Assembly (NCBI RefSeq): GCF_004614195.1
Contig: NZ_SPUM01000013.1
Span: 1 to 38,646, forward strand
DNA: 38,646 nt
From: Massilia horti
GTDB taxonomy: Bacteria; Pseudomonadota; Gammaproteobacteria; Burkholderiales; Burkholderiaceae_D
Direction of reading: 5' to 3'
Below are positions 1 to 9,000 of this stretch, in pieces. How positions within the stretch are numbered: the first letter of the stretch is position 1; each line of letters begins with the position of its first letter. The notes under the pieces are model-generated. The model saw nothing but the letters and a program-made list of their open reading frames with translations. It was not told where the DNA came from and did no database searches. A program made the translations under genes and the position numbers.

Positions 1-102
1 GGGTGCGCACCTGTGCGCACGCGGTCACCGCATGCTGACTTGCGGCTGCTGCTTCACTACGCAGCCTTCGCGAACCGCGTGCGCACAGGTGCGCACCCTA
101 CG
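1..102 (-). repeat. Palindromic intergenic element, copy 1 (clipped at left)
   Basis: This is one copy of a 106-bp element with 29-bp perfect terminal inverted repeats. The window start removes the first four bases. Each arm carries GTGCGCAC twice, separated by two bases. Its interior (ACTTGCGGCTGCTGC and TTCGCGAACC) is the reverse complement of the interior of the copies at 15685 and 30043, so this copy is inverted relative to them. It has no coding content. It lies just downstream of the DUF885 gene, whose stop codon is at 140-142. Confidence 0.85.
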
Positions 103-139
103 ATGCGCATCTGCAGTCACCGCCGGCCCGCACACACGC

Positions 140-1954
140 TTACTTGTTCGCCGCGATCCAGCGATCGACTTTGGCTGCCAGAAGCGACAGCGGCAGCGTG
201 CCTTCTCCCAGCACGATCTCATGGAACTTCGGCAGGCTGAACTTGTTCCCCAACGCGCTCTCCGCGCGGTGCCGCAGTTCCTGGATCTTCAGCGACCCAA
301 TCTTGTAGCCCAGCGCCTGCCCCGGCCACGCCATGTAGCGTTCGGTTTCGCTTTTCGCCAGCGACTCTGGATAGCCCAGCGTCTCGCGCATGTACTGGAT
401 CGACTGCTCGCGCGTCCAGCCCTTGGCGTGCATGCCGGTGTCGACCACCAGCCGCACGGCACGCAGCATCTCGTCGTTCAGGTGGCCAAAATAATCCTCG
501 GGCTTGTCGAACAGGCCCATCTCCTTGCCCAGCGTCTCGGCATACAGCGCCCAGCCTTCAGTAAAGGCGTTGTTGCCGCCGAACTTGCGGAAGTTCGGCA
601 GGTTCAGCTCCTGCATCAGCGCGATGTGGAAGTGGTGGCCCGGCTGCCCTTCATGCAGGAACAGCGTGACCATGCCGGTGCTGCCGTATTCCTTCGGATC
701 GTTCACCACCGACCAGAACACGCCCGGCCGCGTGCCGTCAGTTGCCGGCGCGGTGTAGTGGTCAGACGCCGTAGCGCGCGACAGTTCAGGCTCCAGGCGC
801 AGGTCGAGCGGCGTCTTGGGGCGCAGCGAGAACAGCTGCGGCAGCTTCTGCTTGAGCTTTTCGTCCAGCTTGCGGTAGACGTCGATGACTTCCTTGTCGG
901 TCTTGAACGGCTTGTACTTGGGCTGCTGCAGCACCCACGTCGGCAGCCCGGCGGCCGGGCCGTTGTAGCCCATTTTTGGGCCGATGCGCGCGTACTCACC
1001 CTGGATGCGCGCCACTTCCTTCAGGCCGATCTGGTGGATCTGCTCCGGTTTCAGGTCCGTGGTGGTTTGTTCCGCCACGCGCGCGAGGTACCAGTCCATC
1101 CCATTGGGCAGCGCGGAGAGGCCAGTGCTGGTGCGGCAGGCCGGCAGGTATTCCTTTTCGATGAAGGTCACCAGCCGCTGCAGCGCAGGATTCAGCCCGG
1201 TTTCGATCGCGCGCCGGTATCCATCGGTCAGTACCTGCTTGTCGGCGTTGCCGAACTTGGCCGGCATGTCCTTGATCGGCGTGTAGAAGATGCTGTCCTG
1301 CGCCTTGGCGGCCACCAGCTTGCGGTATTGCGGCAGCGCCGACAGCATGATCGCCTTCGGCTGCACCACGCCGCGTTTCATCCCTTCGCGCATGTTGGCG
1401 ATCGCCTGGTCGATCCACGGGCCGAGCTGCGTAATGCGGTTCAGGTAGGCCTTGTAGTCGCGCACCGTGGTCAAAGGCTGCGCGCCCTGGCCACTCGAGT
1501 AGTTGGCCAGCGTGACCGGCATGCTGTCCATCTGGTTCAGCGGCAGCAGGTGCTCGGGGAAGGGTTCCAGGCGCAGGGCAATCGCGAGTTCCCACGCGAG
1601 GATGTCGTAGCTGGTCTGGTCGCGCTGATTGAGCTTGTCGCGGCTGATCGCGTGCAGGCGCTTTTGGAAGTCGTGGTATTTCGCGAACTGCTTGGCGCGC
1701 ACGCTTGGCGAGATCGACATGCCGATCTGGTCGGCGAAGCGGTTGTCGCCGTTTTCGCTGGCGTTGACAGGGTTGAAGCGCGCCAGCGCATCATAGTATT
1801 CGTCGGCCAGCGCATTGAGGCGCTTGCCTTGCTCGCTTGCGGGCGCAGCGGTGGCGGTTGCCGGCGCCGGTACCGCGATGTCGGCAGCGCCGGCGGGGGC
1901 GCAGGCGATCATCACTGCCGCGGCAATCAGGCCACGCGTGAACGAAGGTTTCAT
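140..1954 (-). CDS. Secreted DUF885 family metallopeptidase
   Basis: A 604-residue protein with a clear Sec signal peptide (hydrophobic stretch near residues 8-23, ending ACAPAGAA). It has the two marks of the DUF885 family: HEGQPGHH at residues 434-441, a zincin-like HE...GHH site, and further on TEGWALYAE, which supplies the conserved Glu. Family knowledge suggests a zinc-dependent peptidase or carboxypeptidase-like enzyme of about 600 residues, so the length is normal. It would act in the periplasm; the substrate cannot be read from sequence. The start is well supported by an AGGAG ribosome site a few bases upstream. It follows the binding-protein gene by only 15 bp on the same strand, so the two are probably cotranscribed, which hints at peptide or amino-acid scavenging (inference). 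Confidence 0.85.
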   Translation of the reverse strand: MKPSFTRGLIAAAVMIACAPAGAADIAVPAPATATAAPASEQGKRLNALADEYYDALARFNPVNASENGDNRFADQIGMSISPSVRAKQFAKYHDFQKRLHAISRDKLNQRDQTSYDILAWELAIALRLEPFPEHLLPLNQMDSMPVTLANYSSGQGAQPLTTVRDYKAYLNRITQLGPWIDQAIANMREGMKRGVVQPKAIMLSALPQYRKLVAAKAQDSIFYTPIKDMPAKFGNADKQVLTDGYRRAIETGLNPALQRLVTFIEKEYLPACRTSTGLSALPNGMDWYLARVAEQTTTDLKPEQIHQIGLKEVARIQGEYARIGPKMGYNGPAAGLPTWVLQQPKYKPFKTDKEVIDVYRKLDEKLKQKLPQLFSLRPKTPLDLRLEPELSRATASDHYTAPATDGTRPGVFWSVVNDPKEYGSTGMVTLFLHEGQPGHHFHIALMQELNLPNFRKFGGNNAFTEGWALYAETLGKEMGLFDKPEDYFGHLNDEMLRAVRLVVDTGMHAKGWTREQSIQYMRETLGYPESLAKSETERYMAWPGQALGYKIGSLKIQELRHRAESALGNKFSLPKFHEIVLGEGTLPLSLLAAKVDRWIAANK

Positions 1955-1969
1955 CGTGTGCTCCTTGAA

Positions 1970-3103
1970 TCAGTAGCTGGCCAGCGGCACAAGCGCGCCG
2001 TTCTTGAAGGTGTAGACCGTGACCGAGGTCTTTTTCAGGTTGCCCGCCGCGTCGTACGAGTAGGTGCCGACCACGCCTTCATGCGTGGCTGTATGCAGCA
2101 CCTTGTTCACCGCCTGCGCGTCAGACGAGTTGGCGGTCTTGATCGCCTGGCCGATGAACATGGTCTGGTCGTAGAACGACGGCGCGTACACGTCCGGTTC
2201 GCGCTTGAAGCGCTGCTTGTACTTGGCCTGGAATGCCGGGCCATCGGTCTGTTTGGCGAGGATCGCGCCAGCCTGCGCACAGCGCACGTTTTCGCCCACG
2301 GCGTCGCCGCCAAGCTTGGCCATCTCCGGGCTGCACAAGGTGTCGCCGCCGAGCAGCGGCACGTTCAGGCCCAGCTGCTTCATCTGGCGCGCCATGGGCG
2401 CTGCCTGCGGGGCGTAACCGCCGAAGAAGATCGCGTCCACCTTGCGCGCCTTGAGCGCGGTGAGGATGGCGGCGAAGTCGGTCGCTTTGTCGGTAGTGAA
2501 CTCATGGCCGGCCACGTTCATGCCCGCGGCCTTGGCCTGGCGCTTGAATTCGGCCGCAATGCCCTGGCCGAACGCGGTGCGGTCGTCGATCACGCCGACG
2601 TTCTTGAGCTTGAGTTCCTTGGCGGCGTAGGACGCCACCGAGCCGCCGACCTGGCTGTCGCTGGCGACGATGCGAAACACCGTGGGGTAGCCGTTCTGGG
2701 TGATCTTGGGATTGGTGCCGACGGTCGACATCAGGATGCCGTTGTCGCTGTAGACGCGCGAAGCGGGAATCGCCACGCCCGAGTTGTACGGCCCGATCAC
2801 GAACTTGACGCCGGCGTCGGCGAATTTCTGCGCCACGGTCACGCCCTGCTTGGGGTCGCCCTGGTCGTCTTCCGAAACCAGCTCGAAGCGCAGCGGCTTG
2901 CCGCCGGCCTTGATCTTCTGCGCGTTGAGGTCTTCGATCGCCAGGCGCACGCCGTTCTCGTTGTCTTTGCCGGCAAAAGCGTTGGCGCCGGACAGCGGTC
3001 CGGACACCCCGATCTTCACTACGGTTTCGTCGGCGGCGAGCGCGTTCGAGGCGAACAGCAGCGCGGCCAGCGCCAGTGGCGTGGCGTTGATTGTCGATGG
3101 CAT
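1970..3103 (-). CDS. Branched-chain amino acid ABC transporter substrate-binding protein (LivJ-like)
   Basis: A 377-residue periplasmic binding protein of the Leu/Ile/Val (type I periplasmic-binding fold) family. The signal peptide runs to about residue 23 (ASNALAAD). The mature start VKIGVSGPLSGANAFAGKDNENG is typical of LivJ proteins, as are GVKFVIGPYNSGVAIPAS and the later GVVGTYSYDAAGNLKKT near the C terminus. The reading frame stays open upstream to 3139, but an AAGGAGA ribosome site points to the ATG at 3101-3103, which also gives a normal signal peptide. No permease or ATPase genes are adjacent, so it is an orphan binding protein or serves a transporter encoded elsewhere. The ligand is not determinable. 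It lies between an Lrp-type regulator gene and the DUF885 peptidase gene on the same strand. Confidence 0.9.
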   Translation of the reverse strand: MPSTINATPLALAALLFASNALAADETVVKIGVSGPLSGANAFAGKDNENGVRLAIEDLNAQKIKAGGKPLRFELVSEDDQGDPKQGVTVAQKFADAGVKFVIGPYNSGVAIPASRVYSDNGILMSTVGTNPKITQNGYPTVFRIVASDSQVGGSVASYAAKELKLKNVGVIDDRTAFGQGIAAEFKRQAKAAGMNVAGHEFTTDKATDFAAILTALKARKVDAIFFGGYAPQAAPMARQMKQLGLNVPLLGGDTLCSPEMAKLGGDAVGENVRCAQAGAILAKQTDGPAFQAKYKQRFKREPDVYAPSFYDQTMFIGQAIKTANSSDAQAVNKVLHTATHEGVVGTYSYDAAGNLKKTSVTVYTFKNGALVPLASY

Positions 3104-3167
3104 ACCCTTGTCTCCTTGTTTTCGAACGGGCGCCATCATCGCACGATTCGTGTGCGAATGGTTGGGT

Positions 3168-3653
3168 TCAGGCGGTCAGGCCGTGCGACAGCAGTTCGAG
3201 CGGGAGCGCGGTGCTGCACTTGATCTGCTCCATCGAGAACGCGGACGACACGCCCGTCAGGCGCGCGGTCTTGATCAGCTTTTTGTAGAAGCGGTCGTAG
3301 CCTTCGATGTCGGTGGTGACCACCTTGAGCAGGTAGTCGACGTCGCCGCTCATCCGGTGGAACTCGAGCACCTCGGGCAGCGCCATCACGGACGAGGCGA
3401 AGCGCTCCAGCCATTTTTCGTCGTGCTCGCTGGTGCGCACCGAGACGAAGACGGTGACCGGCAGGCCGACCTTGTTGCGGTTGACGATGCTGACCCGGCT
3501 TTCGATGTACCCCTCTTCTTCCAGCCGCTTGACGCGTTTCCAGCATGGCGTGCTGGACAGGCCGACTTTTTCGCTCAGGGCCGAAATCGAGAGTGTCGCG
3601 TCGGCCTGGAGGGCCGCCAAAATCGCGCAATCAAACTTGTCAAGTGAGTTCAT
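3168..3653 (-). CDS. Lrp/AsnC family transcriptional regulator
   Basis: A 161-residue protein of the usual Lrp/AsnC length. The N-terminal winged helix (LDKFDCAILAALQADATLS, then LSEKVGLSSTPCWKRVKRLEEEGYI) is followed by a C-terminal RAM ligand-binding/oligomerisation domain (VTVFVSVRT, then VLEFHRMSGDVDYLLKVV). Such proteins bind DNA as octamers or hexadecamers and usually sense amino acids. It is divergent from the cysteine desulfurase fusion across a 148-bp AT-rich gap. By analogy with cysteine-responsive Lrp proteins (DecR/CyuR type) that sit beside cysteine-degrading enzymes, I infer that it controls the fusion gene and itself. It could also control the binding-protein gene 64 bp downstream on the same strand. 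Confidence 0.92.
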   Translation of the reverse strand: MNSLDKFDCAILAALQADATLSISALSEKVGLSSTPCWKRVKRLEEEGYIESRVSIVNRNKVGLPVTVFVSVRTSEHDEKWLERFASSVMALPEVLEFHRMSGDVDYLLKVVTTDIEGYDRFYKKLIKTARLTGVSSAFSMEQIKCSTALPLELLSHGLTA

Positions 3654-3801
3654 TTCTCGTTTTCTTGGTTATGAGAATGCACATCCTCGTTTTTCTCGAA
3701 CTAGCAGGAAATTTAGCACATCTTCTTCTGCTTGGCTCCGTAACATATTGCTTAACAATAACACGTTTCCACTCGATTCTTAGATTTTTGGTAATTTTTT
3801 C
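3654..3801. promoter_or_regulatory. AT-rich divergent control region with a candidate Lrp operator
   Basis: This 148-bp gap separates the divergent Lrp gene and the desulfurase fusion. It is much more AT-rich than the flanking genes. An imperfect dyad ATTG-CTTAA-CAAT lies at 3747-3759, a plausible Lrp-type site. Several TTG.../TA-rich hexamers could serve as promoters in both directions, but I cannot choose one. The fusion gene has no Shine-Dalgarno sequence before its ATG, only a run of T, so its start may lie close to the transcript end. Confidence 0.45.
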
Positions 3802-5826
3802 ATGAACACGGACATTTATCTAGACGCCAACGCCACCTCGGACGTTTTGCCAGCCGCCGCCGATGCCGCGCTGGACGCAATGCGGGCGAGCTTCGGCAAC
3901 CCGAGCAGCAGCCACGCCACCGGCCTGCGGGCCAAGGCGATGCTGGAGGCGACGCGTGCGCGGGCGCGTCGGGTACTTGGCGCTGGCGACGGCCGGCTGA
4001 TGTTCACCAGCGGCGCCACCGAGGGCATCCAGACCGCGGTGCTGTCGGCGCTGTGCGCGGCGCGCGCGCGCAAGGCCGCGGGCGAGCCGTGCGGCGACCT
4101 GCTGCTGTATGGCGCGACCGAGCACAAGGCCGTGCCCGAAGCGCTGGCGCACTGGAACCGGCTGCTGGGCACCGGCTTCACCCTGCAGGCGCTGCCCGTC
4201 GACGGCGACGGCCGCCACCGGCTCGACGTGCTGCGCGAGCTCGCGCCGCGCGCGGTGTTCGTGTGCACCATGGCGGCCAACAACGAGACCGGCGTGATTT
4301 CCGACCTTGAAGGGATCGCGCGCGTGCTGCGCGAGACCGGAAGCGGCGCGCTGTGGATGGTCGACTGCGTGCAGGCACTCGGCAAGCTGCCGCTCAATCT
4401 TGACGCCACCCGCATCGACTACGCGCCATTCTCCGGCCACAAGCTGCATGCCCCGAAGGGCATCGGCATGCTGTATGTGCGCACCGGCGCGCCGTACACG
4501 CCGCTGATCTGCGGCGGCGGGCAGGAGTCCGGGCAGCGCTCGGGCACCGAGAACATGGCCGGCATCGCCGCGCTGGGCGCTGTGCTGCAGGCGCTGGAAG
4601 AGGGCGGCACCTTCCGCAGCCATGCCGAGCTGCTGGGATTGCGCGAGCGGCTGGCGCAGGCGCTGCGCGAGACTTTCCCCGGCATCGTCTTTAACGCGCC
4701 GTTCGCGCATGCGCTGCCAACCACCATTAACTTCTCCGTGCCGCGGCTGTCGAGCAAGGACCTGCTCGATCTGTTCGATGCCGCCGGCGTGCGCGTCTCC
4801 GCGGGCTCGGCCTGCTCGGCGTCCAAAGCGGCGCCCAGCTACGTGCTCGAGGCGATGGGCCTGCCTGCCACCCGCAGCGCGGCCGCAGTGCGCCTGTCGT
4901 TCGGACCGCTGGTGAACGATGCGTTCATCGAAGCTTCCTGCGAGCGCATCCTTGCATGCGGCAAGGCGCTGCGCGCGCCGCAGCTGGCGCCGGGCGAAGA
5001 CGGGATCGGCCTGCTGCAGCTGGGCTTTGAGGACAGTTGCGGCTGGCTGGTATTCGACGAGGCCAGCAGCACCTGCGTGGCCATCGACCCGCCGATTGCG
5101 CTGGTCGACCGGGTCGCGGCGCTGGTGCGGCGCGAAGGCTACCGCATGGCGGCGGTCCTCGCCAGCGACGCCGGCGCGCAAGACGCATGTGCTGCGTGGG
5201 CCACCGAATTCGGTTGTCTTGGGGAGGACTGGTTCGCCGGCGAACAGCAAGTGGTGCTGGCGGACGGCAGCACGGCGCCGGCGCTCTCTTTCGGCAGCCA
5301 TGTGCTCGCGCGGGTGCCCTCCAGCGACGGCCGCCATGCGGCCTACCTGCTGGGCACCGCAACCGGTCGTGAACTGCATGCGTCCGCGGTGCGCTTCGCG
5401 TTCGGCCCGGCGGCGGTGAGGGAGATTCGCGCACTGGTTGGCCCGGCCACCGTGCTGTGCGCCGCGGTCCTGGGCGACGCCGTGCCATGCACGACCTTCG
5501 CTCCGGCGGTGCCGGAGGGCGACATGCACCTTGACGGGCAGGCCTTGTCCGCCTTCCTTGCTGCCCATCCGGACGCATTGCTGCTCGATGTGCGCGAGGC
5601 GCCCGAGCATGCGGCAGGCGAGCCGAGGTTATGGAACAAGGGGGCGGTGAACGTGCCGCTCTCGCAACTGGCCGGCAGGCTGCCGTACTGGCTGCGCGGC
5701 GAGCCGCGCCCGCTGGTGTTCTTCTGCCGTAGCGGCAACCGCAGCGCCAAAGCGGCGCAGTGCCTGCGCCAGGCCGGTTATGCGCAGGCGTGGCATCTGG
5801 CGGGCGGCCTGGCACTGGCCGCCTGA
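3802..5826 (+). CDS. Cysteine desulfurase / degenerate MBL-like domain / rhodanese fusion
   Basis: A 674-residue three-domain protein. Residues 1-390 are a class V PLP enzyme of the IscS/NifS group: SGHKLHAPKG carries the PLP lysine K214, and GSACSASKAAPSYVLEAMG carries the catalytic cysteine C338. IscS proteins are about 400 residues, so the rest is extra. Residues of about 410-570 resemble a persulfide dioxygenase-type metallo-beta-lactamase domain (CVAIDPPIALVDRVAALVRR), but the metal-binding HxHxDH position reads ASDAGAQ, so it is probably non-catalytic. Residues 575-674 are a rhodanese with the active loop C642-RSGNR. The expected chemistry is abstraction of sulfur from cysteine as a persulfide and its transfer to the rhodanese cysteine. 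The divergent Lrp gene probably regulates it (inference). The assignment of the first and last domains is firm; the middle domain is by pattern only. Confidence 0.88.
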   Translation: MNTDIYLDANATSDVLPAAADAALDAMRASFGNPSSSHATGLRAKAMLEATRARARRVLGAGDGRLMFTSGATEGIQTAVLSALCAARARKAAGEPCGDLLLYGATEHKAVPEALAHWNRLLGTGFTLQALPVDGDGRHRLDVLRELAPRAVFVCTMAANNETGVISDLEGIARVLRETGSGALWMVDCVQALGKLPLNLDATRIDYAPFSGHKLHAPKGIGMLYVRTGAPYTPLICGGGQESGQRSGTENMAGIAALGAVLQALEEGGTFRSHAELLGLRERLAQALRETFPGIVFNAPFAHALPTTINFSVPRLSSKDLLDLFDAAGVRVSAGSACSASKAAPSYVLEAMGLPATRSAAAVRLSFGPLVNDAFIEASCERILACGKALRAPQLAPGEDGIGLLQLGFEDSCGWLVFDEASSTCVAIDPPIALVDRVAALVRREGYRMAAVLASDAGAQDACAAWATEFGCLGEDWFAGEQQVVLADGSTAPALSFGSHVLARVPSSDGRHAAYLLGTATGRELHASAVRFAFGPAAVREIRALVGPATVLCAAVLGDAVPCTTFAPAVPEGDMHLDGQALSAFLAAHPDALLLDVREAPEHAAGEPRLWNKGAVNVPLSQLAGRLPYWLRGEPRPLVFFCRSGNRSAKAAQCLRQAGYAQAWHLAGGLALAA

Positions 5827-6007
5827 CCCCGTGCGCCGGCCGTGCGCCGGCGCTTCTATCGTGGCTGTGTTCGCTAGCGCACAGTCACGTCTTCGATACC
5901 CTCTTAGCATGGCTGCAGCCGTGCGCGCTCGAAATTCCTTCCTGGCCCGACCCATCGCCGACGTGCGAATCCGAGGTGGGCAGCGCACGCCATGATTGAG
6001 GAATCTG
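5827..6007. other. Intergenic gap with a short GC hairpin
   Basis: This 181-bp gap lies between the desulfurase fusion and the glucan synthase-like gene. GCCGGC occurs twice near 5837-5853 as a direct repeat that can also pair as a hairpin (the unit is self-complementary). It has no T tract, so it is at best a weak terminator. No convincing promoter is visible. GAGGA at 5998-6002 is the likely ribosome site for the next gene. Confidence 0.35.
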
Positions 6008-9000
6008 TTGAAAGTCGAACGAAGCACGCAGCGCCCGAGGCACGGCCTCAATCACCCCAGGTTAAGTAGAGTTGCGGACGCGGCGCCGCTGCGCGCGGAA
6101 CTGCTTGGCGTCGACCAGATGGCGGTCCATGGCCGCCAGTTAGCAAAGCAGCACAAAGCTGGCGCGCAAGGCGGCCCCGATCGCATGCTGGCCCGACTGG
6201 CCGACAATGCCGCTGTGGTCGCGCGCGCCACTACGCGCCTGACCCATTCGGCCAACGCCGGCGGCCGCCTGACGCCTGCGGACGAATGCCTGCTCGATAA
6301 CATCCACCTGATCGAAGAGCAGGTCCGCACCGCGCCTCGCTCTTTGCCGAAGGCTTACAGCCGCCGGCTGCCGCGCCTTGCCGATCCGGCTGGCATGCCG
6401 CGCGTGTATCAGTTGGCGCTGGAGGTGATCGCACATGGCGATGGCCGCTTCGAGCGAGAAGGCCTGGTGCGCTTGATCGAGGCCTACCAGGAGGTTGCGC
6501 CGCTCACGCTCGGCGAGCTGCGGGCAATCCCGATCATGCTGCGCCTGGTGCTGATCGAAAACCTGCGCCGTCTGTCGGCGCGCCTGGAAGATGGCTGCGC
6601 GCAGCGTGACCTGGCCAGCGCCTGGGCCGGCCGGATGGCCGCCGTCGCGGAGAGCCGCCCCGGGGACCTGATCCTGGAGGTGGCCGACATGGAGCGCGCC
6701 GTGCAGCCGATGGGATCAAGCTTCATCGCTGAACTGGCGCACCGGCTGCAGGGCCAGTCCGGCGTGCTGCCGCAAGCGCTGGAGTGGGTTGCCATGCGCC
6801 TGAAGGACGCGGGCAGCACAATCGAACAGCAGGTGCAGGCCGACATGGCGGCCCAAGACGCGGACCTTGCATCGATCAGCAACAGCGTCAAGAGCTTGCG
6901 CCTGCTCGGCGCCACCGACTGGCGCCAATTTGTCGAGACCATGAGCGCGGTCGAGCAAACCCTGCGGCTGGACCCGGCCGGCACGTACGCTCGCATGGAT
7001 TTCTCTACCCGCGACCATTACCGGCACGTTGTCGAGCGCCTGGCGCGCCAGTGCGGCCATACCGAGCCGGAGGTCGCAGCCGAAGCGCTGGCGCTCGCCG
7101 GCGAGCCCCGGTCGCCGACCGAAGGAGGCCTTGACCTGCGCCTGCGCCACATCGGCTATTACCTGATCGGGCCCGGTTTGCCACTGCTCGGGCGGCGGCT
7201 CCAGCCGCGCAGCAGGGCGCTCGCGCGCCTGCGCCGCGTCGCACCGCTGCCGGCCTACCTTGGCGCCATTGGCCTCTTCACCGTTTTGCTCAGCGCCGCC
7301 GTCGTGGCCATCGCGCAGCACGGAGGGGCAGAGGGCGGCCTGCTGGTGCTGCTGGCAGTGCTGGCCGCCATCTGCTCCAGCCAGCTTGCGCTGGCGCTGG
7401 TGAACGCCATCGTCACCCGGCTGGTGACGCCAAAGCCGCTGCCGCGCATGGATTTCAGCTGCGGCATTCCGGCTGACTGCCAAAGCATCGTGGTAGTGCC
7501 GTCGCTTCTTGCAAGCAGTGACAACGTGGCCGCGCTGTGCGAGGCGCTGGAAGTGCACTACCTCGCCAACCGCGAGCGCGGCGGAGCCCGCCGCAACCTG
7601 CGCTTTTGCCTGCTCACCGACCTGGCCGATGCGCCGCAGCAGGAGATGTTCGGCGATGCTGAACTGGTGGAGCAGGCGCGTGTCGCGATCGAGCTGCTCA
7701 ACGCCCGGTACGGCCACGCGCACCAGATCGACGCACAAAATGAAGAGGGCGAACCCGGACAGGTCATGGTGCGCTTCGAACCGTTCCTGCTGCTGCACCG
7801 GCCGCGTACGTGGAACGAAAGCGAGCAGGCCTGGATTGGCCGCGAGCGCAAGCAGGGCCAGCTGGCCGACTTCAACCTTTTTCTACGCGGTGGTGCGCGC
7901 GACCGGTTCGCGGTTGTTGTCGGCGGCACCGAAGGCCTTGCCAACGTCCGCTACGTGATCACGCTCGATGCCGACACCCGGCTGCCGCGCGACGCAGCGC
8001 GCAAGTTTGTGGCCGCGATGGCGCATCCGCTCAACCAGCCGGTGCTCGATCCCGCGTCCGGCCGGGTCATCGAAGGCTACGGCATTCTGCAGCCGCGCGT
8101 CTTGTCGCAGCAAGTATCCGAAAACGCGTCGCGCTACGAGCGCCTGTTTTGCGCAGAACCGGGCGTGTCGGATTTGTACCAGGACCTGTTTGGGGAAGGG
8201 ACCTTCGCCGGCAAGGGAATCTACGAGGTCGACACTTTCGAGCGCGTGCTCGACCAGCGCCTGCCGGACAACGTGCTGTCAACCGACCAGCTGGCAGGGG
8301 GCTACGTGCGCGCCGGCCTGCTCAGCGACGACCAGTTATACGAGCCTTGCCCGGCAAGCTACGGCGACGACGCGAGCCGCCGTTGCCGCTGGATCCGCGG
8401 CGACTGGCAGTTGGCGCCCTGGCTGCGTTCGAAGGTGCCTGCGGCGGGCGGAGGGCGCGAACCGAATCCGCTGTCGCCGTTCGCGCGCTGGAAGCTGTTC
8501 GACAACCTGCGCCGCAGCCTGGTGGCGCCCAGCCTTACCGCACTGCTGCTGTGCTGCTGGGCGCTGCTGACCGGACCGGCGTTGTGGAGCGCGGCGGTGC
8601 TGGTTGTGTTCTTCCTGCCCGCCTTCGCGGGCGCCTTGGTCCGCCTGCTTGATAAGCCGGAGAACGTGTCGTGGCGCGCGCATCTGGCGGACTCGATGCC
8701 GCGCGCTCGCATCGCCTTTTGCCGCGCGGTGCTGGGCATGATCTTTCTGCCGCATGAGGCGTGGTATAGCGTCGATGCCATCGCGCGCACAGCCTGGCGA
8801 ATGCTGGTCTCGCGCCGTCACCTGCTGCAGTGGAAGGCATCGGTTCGGACACGCTCGTCCAACGAAATGGAGCGTAACTGGTGCGACATGTGGTTTTCAC
8901 CGGTGCTGGCGGTGGGCACGGCCACACTGCTAAGCTTTGCCAATCCGCTCGCGCTGTTCGCCGCGGCGCCGCTCCTGCTGCTGTGGTTTCTGGCGCCAGT

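Noticed and set aside
32..3223. Very long open frames on the opposite strand of real genes (32-3223 plus; 3820-5610, 16864-18555, 20040-22199 and 25763-28507 minus)
   Set aside because: They are rich in Arg, Gln, His and Ala without domains, lie antisense to clear genes, and arise from high third-position GC.
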